From Undaria pinnatifida (lineage: Eukaryota; Sar; Phaeophyceae; Laminariales; Alariaceae), in NCBI GenBank assembly GCA_012845835.1, contig JABAKD010000017.1:3776367-3840366 (forward strand): DNA of 64,000 nucleotides, read 5' to 3'. Below the pieces are notes generated by a model that saw only the letters and a program-made list of their open reading frames with translations, was not told the DNA's origin and did no database searches. Shown one piece after another: positions 1-11,194 of the stretch; within the stretch, counting starts at the first letter, position 1; the number at the start of each line of letters is the position of its first letter. The position numbers and the translations under genes were made by a program.

Positions 1-1345
1 ATGGATGTACATGGATGGCCCATGGGCTGCCATTGGCTGTCATGGGCTCCCATGAGTCCCCAATAGACTAGCAGTGTTAGCGCACGGGTGGTACTGCTAG
101 CCCATTGGTCTCCCATGAAAACCCATTGATTGGAAGCGATACTCATGGAGGTGACAGCCCACGGCAACCCATGGGAGACCCATGGAAGACTCATGAGAGA
201 CCCATGGGCTCCCGTTTTGACTCTTGTGGGCCATCCATGGGCTGCCATGGGGCTCCCATGGGGCTTCCATGAGTCGCCCGTGGATCTTCCGTGGATCACA
301 CATGGGTAGTCCATGGATCGCGCACGGATTGTCAATGGTTTTTGACGAGTTGTTTGTCGGTTGCCCGTGGGTTTCGATCAGTTTCTTGTGCGTCGCCATT
401 GACCTCCCATGGGCCTCCCATAGATCTCACATGAGTCGTCCATTGGTCACCCAGGGGTCCCATGGGTCTCTCGTGGGTTGCTCGTGAGTCGTACATGGGT
501 TTGCAGTGATGCCTGTAGAAGCCCATGGGTCCCCATAGGTCGCCCATGGATCTCCGGTTTGCCCACTTGCCTCCCATCTATAACCATATAGGTTGGCATT
601 GACAACCATGGGTAAGCCGTGGGTTGGCAGCGACAACCCATGGGTGACCCATGGGTCAACCGTGGGTTCCATCGGGCTCCCACGGATCACCAATGGCTTT
701 CACTTCCAACCCATGGATCGCCCATGGGTCGCCCACGAACCTTCCGAAGGTTGCCCGTGGGTCGCCCATGGGCGCTCCGAGGATTAGTCATGGTTCGCCC
801 ATCGATTACCCGCGGTTTGTTCTGCTGGACCGTGTGTCTTCCATGAATCTCCCATGGGTCGCTCACGTGATGGCGGTGATAGCCCACGGGTTGGACGCGA
901 TAGCCCATGGGTGCCCATGCGTCACCCACAAACTTCCATGGACCTTCCTAGGTTCTCCCATGCTTCGCCCATGGGCTCCCGTGGATCTAGCATGAGTCGC
1001 TCTTGGGTCTCCCGTGGGTTGCCCAAGGGTCTCCCATGAATCCCCATGACTTGGATGCTCACTGGTTGGAAGCTATCGCCTATGGATGCCGATGGGTCAC
1101 CCACGAGCTCCCATGGGTCTCCCATGGCTCACCTATAAGGCTCTCATAGATCTCCCGTCGGTCTCCCGTAGGTCGTCCATGGGTCGCCCATGGGTCACCC
1201 TTGGACACCCATGGGTTGGTAGTGGCAGCCCATGACTGCCCATGGGTTGGCAGTGATAGCCCATTAAGATCCATGGGCCACTAATGGTTTCGTATGTGTC
1301 GCTCTAGGTTACCCATAGCCCACCATGGGTCGCCCGTGGACCATC
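1..1345. repeat. Degenerate CATGGG minisatellite
   Basis: A short degenerate unit built on CCCATGGG(T/C) recurs every roughly 9-30 bases for about 1.3 kb and is cut by the left window edge. The core CCATGG is palindromic, so both strands carry open frames rich in the same His-Gly-Arg-Pro-Met-like peptides; these are repeat artefacts, not genes. The array ends near 1,345 and unique sequence follows. Confidence 0.85.
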
Positions 1346-1977
1346 CGTGCGAGTACCTCGACAGCGGTAGTATAATTGCGACCACTATACATACCATAAC
1401 CAGGGCTGTGTCTTATCTGGTCATCTCTAAGTGCGCCCATCATCACCGCGTACACATCAGCACTCATGGGCTGACACACACGCCGCACCCCAATCGATGA
1501 TTGCACGTATTGTCGGCATACTCGTTCGAATGCGGCCGGGTGATAATGATTTAAAAGAGGCAGAAGCTCTTGATTGCATTTGGTTATCTGTCCTTGCCTG
1601 ATTTCGTTGGCTTTTTTTATCGCGCTATGCCGACGTTCGTATACGTAACCACCAACTTTCCTGCTTCGGAAACAGCTCCGTTCCCTTCGCTCAAATGATT
1701 TACCAGCTCGTAAAGCACAGAAGCGGAGCCGCTTCTGTGCTTTTAACCTAAACACATCAACGATATACAATTTTTGTTAAACATGCGTGTCAAGGCTATG
1801 TCTGTTGGTGATAATAGCTGTAGAGGTGGCACTGAGTGTCTGTGAAGAATTATTGTGAAGAAAAAACACACTGCTTAGACATAATCTTGGGGAAAAAATG
1901 ACAGCCAAGAAGAAAACAAGGGCAGTGGGAGGAGAATACTTCTAGCTTGCTGTTTCGCTTGTCCACGTGACGAAATG
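1346..1977. other. Unassigned unique sequence
   Basis: Non-repetitive sequence next to the minisatellite. A 153-codon minus-strand open frame covers 1,309-1,770, but it opens with TTG rather than ATG, runs into the minisatellite and matches no family I know, so it is not called as a gene. Confidence 0.4.
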
Positions 1978-2246
1978 GGGCAGGAGCGGGAGCGGGAGCG
2001 AGAACGAGGGCGGGAACGGAAGCTGGAGCAAGAGCGGGAGCAGGAGCGCAAGCAGAACCGGGAGCGGAAGCGGGAGCGGAAGCGGAAGCGGGAGCGGGAG
2101 CGGGAGCGGGAGCGGGAGCGGGAGCGGGAGCCTGATCCGGAGCGGGAGCGGGAGCGAAAGCGAGAGCGGGAGCGGGACCAAGAGCGGGGTCGGGAACTAT
2201 AGCGGGAGCGAGAACGAGAACGAGAGTGGGAGTGGGAGCGGGCGGC
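1978..2246. repeat. (GGGAGC)n hexanucleotide microsatellite
   Basis: About 270 bases of imperfect GGGAGC/GAACGA hexamers. All six frames stay open and give Arg/Ser/Glu/Pro-rich low-complexity peptides, as expected for a hexanucleotide array. No flanking exon signals. Confidence 0.9.
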
Positions 2247-4756
2247 GTGTGCGTTCTTGGTGTTGGGTGCCTTGTCGGTGTTGCTGGTATTGGTGGGCGT
2301 GTGGGGGGTGTGCGCCTTTTCTTCATTTTTTCTATCGCTCCAAGTGGCGAATAGGCTCAACATCCATTCGCAGAACACGCCCGCCGGCCAAGTAGGAAAT
2401 GCCCCCGGGTCACTTTCTCACGCTGGCAAAATCGCAACGCCCCGGAGGGCGTTTACCCGCATTACCACGGTAATCCTGTGGATACCAGCATGCATTTTTT
2501 GTGCCCTGCTTATTCTACTATTATTAACCAGAGCGGCGGCCGGCGATCGGGCGACAAAGTAGACGACGGCGCGCGATCGGCGAAAACGATCCAGAAGGTG
2601 TGGAAAAATCAAAATACCCGAACGAACAGGCAATCGACAACCGATGGTCGCGAGCGAGAGCGGGCGATCGGCCGGCGCGCGGTCGGCCGATCGAGCGAGC
2701 TTGCGGGAATAACGGTCGGATGACTCCCGCGACGCCACACGCCAAGTCATTGACGATCTACTGTACAGCATCATCATTATCATCGTCACCAGCAGCGACA
2801 ACACTAACCATTCCGTTTTATAAGTATGTACAGGTGTCTGCGAATAGAGTCGAGGCCGGGGGGCCCAGCTCAAAGTAGACCGGTGGCTTACTGCAGTTTA
2901 GGATTAACTTACCGCCCTCGACCGCGACCAGCCCCTTGCACCTACGTGATGTGCTGCTGAACGTATGGATTCAAACCGGGTTTCTGGGGCCGGCAACAGC
3001 ATACAGTTATGGCCAATTCTAAGCGATAGCGTGCTTTTCTTGGTCTCTCCCATGCCGCTGAGACTCGTCCTACGATGGAAGAAATAAAATCAAGTTTTAT
3101 TCTCAGTAGCAAGCAAAAACATACGAACATTTGCAAGTAATCTTCATCGTCCCGATTACGGACTGTTCCCTAGGTACAGCCTCCTAAAACCACATTTCGG
3201 AGGTATCGTGACGTGCGGCCCCCGCCACACCAGAGGACGTTTGAGGCTTGGCGCAGGTTATTGGGCGGGGACACAGAGTGTCCCCTCCAGGTCTGCCAAT
3301 TAAGAAGGTCCTCGGAGAGCACTCACTTTCTTCGCCTTAGGAGAGACGTCGCTTTACTAGATTCCACCAGAGCCCCGGATGGCTTCTGAGAACGGAGGCA
3401 CGCGCCTTTGTTCTATGACTATCCCGAATAGAAAGCACCAACCTTACCATACGAAAAAACCGGCCAAACTATCTCAATTCAGATGATTACGGCCTTTCGA
3501 GGCCGTATCTTGACATACCCCTGCTTGTCGTCGCATTGTCGGAGCTAATGCCCCGCCGAATCTTGCTAATTTTTCGTGAGTCATGCCTGCTCGGCGTGAA
3601 CTGAAACTAGAACGAAAAAAAAAAGGAAAACTCGAAGAAAAAAAGAGCGGCTCAAACAAAAAAGCAAAAAAAAAAAAAAAAAAAGCGCGTTCGAAAATAG
3701 GGTTTCCAACAGTGTGTGCGTTATAATAAAGGCCTTCGGTTCATTGTTTTCGCCATGCAGTGCATCGTTTTTTGGGTGGCCGAGGTGCACGAAAGGGTAA
3801 CTACTAATATGTCCTGACGGACACTCAAATCTTCGTGCGCACAGTACAGAAGGGCTGCTAAGAAAAACGAAACAGTGTACGAAGCCCCGACGACAATCTT
3901 AGGACCTATGATCTCTGGCCGGACCATCACTTTGTTCCTGGGTGTAAAGTGCCTGAATATTCCGGTTGAACGGTCATATCGCATGCACAAGGAGGCTACC
4001 AATTCTTGCAATACACCTGGTGCATAAACCACTCGGGTTGCAAAATTGCAAAGTTACTCCGATTGCAAAAAAAAAAAAAAAAACACGCACACACACACGG
4101 ATTGATCTGGCGAGATGCGTAATGCCACATTCGATAAATACATAGCTGTATCAGGTAATATCGTGCGCCAACCATCAACAGCATCGATCCGGCCATGCAA
4201 GTCGCAACATAAAGTGTGCAAACGGTGCCATACGTATGATAAACTCCACCGCTCCCAAGCAGCTCGGAAACAACCCCCGGTCGGATACAAACCGGCAGCT
4301 CGGGCGTTAGATAGCACAGTCCCCGTGTCCACCATCAATCTTCTGTGGCTTAACATTACCGTCTACAGACCCCCAGCCCCCCACCCCCTGCCACAAAAGT
4401 TGTCCTTCTACAGCAGCTTTCCACCTGGTCGGGTCTAAAATGTCTGTTACATGTCATGGTTCGAATACTACCATGCATGCGTACGTATAACTAGGAAACC
4501 CGAGGATAACCCGGTGTGTCATCGGACGTCACGCACACAGCCCGCCCCACCCGCTCCGCCCCGCACAAATATCTAAACACAGCACTACCACAACAATCAA
4601 AACCGGTGTTACTCAACGAAGTATGGGGTTAGACATGCAGCAGCCGGCAGCAGCGGCCGCCGCGCGCCCGTCTTTAACATACGAAGGCCCATCCAGTCGC
4701 CGCAAAACAGAACAAACGCAGTCACAGTCGTAGGCAGTCACGGTATGGATTACTGC
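2247..4756. other. Gene-free spacer, A-tracts
   Basis: No supported gene. Long A-runs at about 3,668-3,685 and 4,069-4,083 resemble poly(A)-tail or slippage tracts; no matching element body could be defined in front of either. Confidence 0.4.
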
Positions 4757-5065
4757 AGTAGGAGCAGCAGCGGCAGCGGCGGCAGCGGCAGCACCAGCAA
4801 GGGCGGCGGCGGCAGCACCAGCAGCACCCGCAGCACCAGCGGGGGCGGCGGCAGCACCAGCACCAGCACCAGCACCAGCACCAGCACCAGCACCAGCACC
4901 AGCACCAGAACCAGCACCAGCACCAGAACCAGCACCAGAACCAGCACCAGCACCAGAACCAGCACCAAAACCAGCACCAGCACCAGTAGCACCAGCACCA
5001 CCAGCAGCAGCAGCAGCACCAGCAGCACCAGCATCACCAGCGCGCAGTGGCAGCAGAGGCAACAG
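4757..5065. repeat. (CAGCAC)n microsatellite
   Basis: CAGCAC/CAGCAG repeats of about 300 bases. Open frames of Ser-Thr, Leu-Val and Ala-Gly repeats across it are artefacts of a hexamer with no stop codon. Confidence 0.9.
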
Positions 5066-6295
5066 CGACGGTAGCTTAGCACCGGCAGCGGCAGCAACAG
5101 CGATGCACATAAAGTAGGGAGGGAGATGCCATTGCATTCCGCGATGACAGCCCAAAACTGGATCGCAGCGCGCATATCATAAACCGGGAATAACTATTGA
5201 TAGTAGAAGTCCAACACTTAGTTGAGTTATCTCAGTGAAAAAACGACAGAGGCGGTGAACACCCTGAATGCATCCAAAAACAGACAGAAAACAATGCCTG
5301 CATACGCCCATATGCCGGCCAACTCATCGTTCACAGCTCCCAGTAATCTCACGTTTACTTCTAACAATCCCAACCGGAGGTTAACATGCCAAGTGCATTT
5401 GTGACAACCGCTGGCGTTCCCCCCTCCCCCCCACCCACCCACCCCCGATGATGCCTGCATATGCCTGCCCATTTTTCACGGCTCCCAATATCTTCACGCT
5501 TTCCTCTAACAAGTCCACCCCAACAAGTTAAATTATGATGGCAAGTGCAGTAATATTAGTGTAAACCGTTGGCGTGCTCCCCCTACCCCCCCCCCCCCCC
5601 GTCCTCGGTCCCCGTCCTCGCCCTCACTCGCCCCCAGCCCCGACTCCGGGAACTCCGCCCGTTTCCCGTGCGACCCGCCAAAGACGAGGCAACAACACCC
5701 CTCAATGCCTCCGACCTCGTCGAACCAATCAAGTGCGACACCGGCTTCAAACGGGACAACAAAACAGGTATGCCGTCGTCTTGTTGCCGTAACGTCTTGA
5801 GGGGTATCCCTGCAGACAACAAACGTTTACCGCAACCTCTCCTCCTCCCCCCCCCCCCCCCCCCCCCCCGCCCCCCATCTACCCTATCCTCCACTCTTCC
5901 CCTATCCTTCACTCTTTCTCCTCCCCGTCACTCCCCCCCCCCCCGACCCCGCCCAAACGCCTCAGAAGACAACAAAACTCCAGCTGTATCATCCATCAGC
6001 GTATCCCATCGAAACGGTTAAAAAAACATCGCCTCAAAAAACAACAGAACTCCAGCTCTATCACCGATTCGCGTTTCCAACAGAAACCCCAGACGAGGTA
6101 GCGGCAGCAGCCGGGGGCGGCTTCGGTCCATCCCCTCCCCTACCACCACCTATACCCCCGTTGACACCACCGGCAAACGAAGCGTCGGCGCTGAAAACCC
6201 CCTCGTCCCTCTGGCGTTGCTCCTCCTCCCGCACCTTTTGCTTCTCCGCTGCTCGCTTCACGAACCTTGGTTGATTGGGGGCGGGGTGTTGGTTT
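5066..6295. other. Poly-C-rich spacer
   Basis: Contains pure C-runs near 5,587-5,600, 5,849-5,869 and 5,935-5,942 inside pyrimidine-rich DNA. No gene or recognisable transposon. Confidence 0.4.
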
Positions 6296-6715
6296 GGTTT
6301 TGGAGGAATGTGTAATTAGACCGACGTGTTTGGATTGATCGGAGTGCGTTGCATGCGATACGAAGAAACGTCTTGGTCGGCGTGCTTGGATTCATGAGGT
6401 GTCATTCATGTGATTCGGCAAGCATTTACACCGATGTACTTGGAATGAAAAGGTAGGGTACTTTGGTGTGATGTTGGGAGGATGTTAGATCGGTGTGCTT
6501 GGACTGACAGTGAGTTTTGGGTGTGCGTTTGGGAAAATCATATTTAACCCTCTAGAGCCCCACAACGCTGGTTTCAAATATTTCCCCCAAAAGGTTTCCA
6601 AATGCAAAGGCGTTAACGCCTTCACTACTGGAACCCTGTCGGGGGACAAATTTACTTCAAGTTAGTAAAAGGAGGGATATGGGGGCTCTAAAGGGACTAA
6701 GATCGGTGTGCTTAG
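6296..6715. repeat. Degenerate GATCGGTGTGCTTGGA repeats
   Basis: At least five spaced variants of a motif close to GATCGGTGTGCTTGGA lie across this block; the last follows the MITE-B insertion at 6,544-6,700. Confidence 0.55.
6544..6700. mobile_element. MITE-B copy, TTAA-type, decayed
   Basis: Begins TTAACCCTCTAGAGCCCC and ends with the inverted GGGGCTCTAAAGGGACTAA, so the ends are inverted repeats with TTAA-like termini. Longer than the 80-90 bp copies at 47,706 and 48,867 but shares the internal CCCCAAAA and GGTTTCCA blocks. Inferred to be a non-autonomous piggyBac-like element from the TTAA ends only. Confidence 0.65.
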
Positions 6716-7008
6716 CAAACACTTTTCATGTATGTCATTGTGCGGGCCGGCCCAAACACGAACCCTGCCTGAGCGGGCACAAAAACACAAAGGTCCAGAA
6801 ACTACGACTTAAGCAGGGAACATTCCAAAAAGGACCAATATTTCGAGAAGTCATCTATACACAACACTTGTGTGTGGAGAAAAATCGTGGTCTGCAGGTC
6901 GCAAAACATGGTCCACAGATCGGGACAATGTTCAAAATCGAAAGCGGCGCTGCAGCCGCGTTTTTTGCCCGTTTCCGGCCCGTTTTGGGATCCGGGTTGA
7001 GGTCAGAG

Positions 7009-7220
7009 TTAAGGTTACGGTTACGGGTTAGGGTTACGGGTTAGGTTTACGGGTTAGGGTTACGGGTTAGGGTTACGGGTTAGGGTTACGGGCTAGGGTT
7101 ACGGGTTACGGGTCACGGGTTAGGGTTGCGGGTTAGGGTTACGGGTTGCGGGTTAGGGTTACGGGTTGCGGGTTAGGGTTACGGGTTACGGGTTACGGGT
7201 TTCGGGTTAGGGTTGGTGTT
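7009..7220 (+). repeat. Interstitial telomere-like array
   Basis: Alternating GGGTTAGGGTTAC and GGGTTACGGGTTGC units for about 200 bases. TTAGGG units are regularly interleaved with TTACGGG/TTGCGGG variants. Gene-containing DNA continues on the right, so this is an internal site, not a chromosome end. Confidence 0.85.
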
Positions 7221-8445
7221 GGGTAGCTAGTGTTGGGTCTACGTCCGTTTCTTGATTGATCCCATCATTGGAGGCGTTGCCTAGCCAGAGCGAGAAAGAA
7301 AAAAAAACAGGGATATTGTATGATATAAATATATAATACAGTGGTTGTAGAGTAAATCGAGAGTGTAAAACGCCTCCCAGGTTCCATAGGAATAATGCCC
7401 GCGATGTGTTTGGAAACCTTTTTTATATCACTATAAAAGTATGATCACTACGAATTTTCTGGGAAAATTCTTGATGGAAATGTCCGGTAACATTCTTGCA
7501 TAACACAGCAAAAGAAAACAATGCGCCTTGTTCGTAGATCGGGATGTGCAAACAAAACACTGGGGACAGAGGGCGTTCGTTTGGTGTGGGCAACCCTCGA
7601 GATGCAATGGCGTAGTACTACCGTGTGCGCACGCACGTACCGTGTGCGCACGCACGTGCGCACGCCCTCACAGAACTTCACCCGTGCTGCTGTCCGGCAA
7701 CCTTTCACACGTGGTTGTCATCTGCCGCTAGGACGCCGGAATGTGCGTTCCTGCGCATTACTGCTGTAACGGGAAACGCGAGACACATACATACATACAT
7801 GATGATGAGTAAAATAATGGCGGGCGTGTGGCGACACACACAACCAAGGACGAGAGCACGGATGTATGGCGACAAACGCGAAGAAGACACACCAGTAGTA
7901 GCAGTAGTAGCCCACCACAGCACGGCCAAGAGAGAGGGCCCTCCCGGCCTGGCTGTGGTGGCACAGCCGCATCTACGTCGTGTCCGTGCCCGACAGGGCT
8001 GGGTGGTGGTGGATGTGGAGCGTTTGGAGGGGGAAGTGATATCGTTGTGTGGGGCGGGTAGGGTGTGTGTGGCAATGAAAACTGGCTTGCTGCTTGCAGG
8101 ATTAAGGATCAACTTCAACCAAAGAGCCCCCCTCGCAGGATTTGTAACCCCCTGTGTTACGGTTTGGGATCGTTCGGGTTCAACTCCACGCCAACCAAGT
8201 CTTACCTGGTGGGGATCTTCGGCACAAATACTCGCTCCACAAAATTGGTGGAAGGCTGATGTCATTCGGCGAAGGAGTTGTTGGGTCGCTGTGCCCGGGA
8301 ATACTCTATAGTAGGTAATTGTGTAATGGGACAAAGTCACAGTTTGAGCGCGGCGAGCGATCTCACAGAGGAGTTGTTAACGGATTAGAGGAATTGTGCA
8401 CACTAACGGGACACAACAAGTTTAAACATGCCGGTTTTCGGTTGG
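7221..8445. other. 3'-flanking region of GCLC, no gene supported
   Basis: Includes an inverted CGTGTGCGCACGCACG cluster at 7,621-7,665. Long overlapping open frames exist on both strands (7,625-8,311 plus; 7,705-8,340 minus) but neither shows family similarity or splice structure I can defend. Confidence 0.35.
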
Positions 8446-8672
8446 TTGGTCACTTGGTTGGTTGGTTGGTTGGTTGGTCGGTTGGTTGGTTGATCGGTTG
8501 GTTGGTCGGTCGGTCGGTCGGTCGGTCGGTTGGTTGGTTGGTTGGTTGGTTGGTCGGTTGGTTGGTTGGTTGGTTAGTGTGTTGGTTGGTGTGTTGGTTG
8601 GTGTGTTGGTTCGTTGGTTCGTTGGTCGGATGGTGGGTGGGTTTGTTGTTGGGTGGGTGAGTTACTTCGTTG
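8446..8672. repeat. (GGTT/GGTC)n tetranucleotide array
   Basis: GGTTGGTTGGTC repeats of about 225 bases drifting to GGTTGGTGTGTT at the right. It lies just 3' of the GCLC stop codon, probably in or beyond the 3' UTR. Confidence 0.9.
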
Positions 8673-8940
8673 GTTGACTGGTCGAGACATACCCAGCATG
8701 GTCCACAATCTCGAAAAAAAAAAAAACTGCACACAATACTTGGTACCAGATACCAGGTACTGGAACCTGGTAATCACTTACTAGAGCCTGGTATTTATTA
8801 GATCCTCACCCCAACACGTACTACTAATAGCTTCCAGACACCGGCTGGGGGTACGAGATAGATCCAGGGGGGGCTAATGTTGTAAGTACCGTAGGTCTCC
8901 AGAGTTCATGAACTTGATACGTACTGAAGAATGCCCACAC

Positions 8941-9072
8941 TCACTTTCGAATGAGCCGGTTGCGGTACTGGACTTCCATCTTGCTAGAGTCCAGCACGAC
9001 GTCCCACGCTTCATCTTGCGTCACCTCCCGGATCGTCGTGTCCCCCAGGAGCTCTGGACATGCGCGCTTTCC
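8941..9072 (-). CDS. GCLC: GCLC exon 16 and stop
   Basis: Reads GKRACPELLGDTTIREV ... YRNRLIRK then TGA. CPELLG is the conserved C-terminal motif of the family. Acceptor CTAAACAG, phase 0. Confidence 0.95.
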   Translation of the reverse strand, partial: GKRACPELLGDTTIREVTQDEAWDVVLDSSKMEVQYRNRLIRK

Positions 9073-11122
9073 CTGTTTAGAAACGAATCGCGTGATAAAA
9101 AGGAAAAAAAATACATCGGAACATTATTATTACCATTGTCCTCCGGCCATGGCACGTGACGCAGATACCGTTCCGATACATCGAATATCCTTCCATAACG
9201 CAGTAGTATCTCCTCTCCTATGACTCTCCCGACCATTTCCCAATGTCCCACATCAACGTTCCAACCCCAGGTTATTGGCCGCAGTCCTCCGGCTTCTTGC
9301 TCCCTGCACCTAGCGGCGTGGCGGCCCCTCAGGGCTAGTGTATACCATATAAATTCGACGGGAAATCGCGACCCGAGTGGGCACAGAGATAATCTAGAAA
9401 ACGCGTTCCTTGCAGACGCCTTTCCGCTCCTTGGGAACACCCGTCCGTCCCTCCGACGATGCTTACCGCTCGCCACCTGATCGATCAGGTCGCTGGCTTC
9501 CTTTCAGAGGCGCCCAAAGCTTTCCACGGCAATGGCGGCGAGTTAGTAGATGCGCCCATCGAAGAAACACTGCCCCGGAAGAGCGTAGCGGCTGCGTTCG
9601 CGCGCCTCAGAAGTGCAAGCTGCTCGCATGTGGGCCCCCGAGTGCCCGCATACGTGACCTCGAGTAACATCGCTTCTGTTGCTATGTTCCGATGCCGTAG
9701 CATGTCGGAGTCCTCCGGCCTCGACAACGACGTCCCCATGTGGAGATCCCCGTTTGTGTGGAAGGGCGCTCAGCTTTTCACTTGGGGACGGATGGACATA
9801 CCTTTTACAACTCCAGGAGAGAAACGTGCACCAGGGGCTGGTGCTGGTTCACCTGCACGCCCGATCGATGACATAATCGCGCATGCAGCGTAGTAGGCCC
9901 CTCCTGCACCGCAGCAGGGGCACCTCGCCAACAGAAACATCTCAATCCCCAAACTTCTCGTCTCCTTCACTCCTTGTGGATCGCCCGTGCCTCGCTGGGG
10001 CGTCGCCTTGTCCGGAGAAGCGACGTTCCTCTCATAACGGACTCGGTTTACCAGCTTCCCCAGTCTACGCTGCGATCGGTTTATTGCTGATGGGTTCGAC
10101 GCACATCGGGTATATCTGAATCGGTTCGACGTAAATCGGACGTTATGCGCACATCGGTATGACGCCTTGTTTCGCCTCCTTACCCCCCGTCTAGCCTCAG
10201 ACTTCTTCTTCCCAATCTCTCGCTCTCTCTCCCTCTCCCTCACCCCCCCCCCCCCCCTTCCCTCCCTCTCCTGCCCCATCCCACTCACCAGCCCGATATC
10301 TTGGCACGCAGTGACCAGGTCGTAGGCGATCTCATCCGTCACCACCGAGTCCTGTTTGTAGTCCGGGTGGCTGGTTACAAAGTCACGGAGCCACGCGGCC
10401 GTCGTCATCACCTCACCAGCGGCTCGCTTTCGAAGGTGCTCCAGGTAACTGCCCACAATTAAAAATACAACAACAAAAAAGCACGTACACAAGTCAAAAA
10501 GAGTAACACAAATATATATAGGTGTTTTTGCTGGTAGTATCAGTGCGCGGAAAGATTACGGATCGAAATCGTCCTTAGTAGAACAGTCTTGGTGACCCTG
10601 GCGGCATTCAGGGAAGTCATTGACCTATAACTTCAAAGAGGTATGCGTCTTTCAAAGCGTGCGGAAGGAGTCCCACGCAGCTTGCACATGATATCAGCCA
10701 TGAAATTGATCGAACTCACCGCTGACGTATCAGCAATAATTCACAATGTGCAGGTTAAAAAAAAAAAGCGTATGCCTGTTTCTGGCAGAGGGCGCTAGTT
10801 TGATTTTTTTTTTTTTTATCCTCCGGGGGATGGGGAAAAATAAAGCTTTAGCTCACCACACTTCCACGTATTTTCATACGCGTCGTGTGTCGATTTAACT
10901 CGGTTGCTTTCGCAGCCCAACGCTAGCTGGCGCACCCTTCGGGTCCCATTGTAGGTATAGCGTAAGCTGTCCCTATTAGTGGTCTTCGTTACAACCCCGG
11001 CAGCGCAAGCTGCCGTTGTATACGGATGCGTGAAGTTTGACGTTTCCAGGTCAACTTACACAACTTACACAACTTACACAACTTACACAACTTACACAAC
11101 TCACACAACTCACACAACTCAC

Positions 11123-11194
<72 letters not shown>

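Noticed and set aside
1309-1770. 153-codon minus-strand frame
   Set aside because: No ATG at its start, runs into the CATGGG minisatellite, unrecognised.
1978-2246. Long Arg/Ser/Glu-rich and Pro-rich open frames
   Set aside because: Produced by a hexanucleotide microsatellite with no stop codons in any frame.
7009-7220. Chromosome end
   Set aside because: Unique and genic sequence continues on the right and repeats plus unique sequence on the left, so the array is internal.
7625-8340. Overlapping 228- and 211-codon frames on opposite strands
   Set aside because: No family similarity, no splice context, and both strands open, typical of GC-rich spacer.
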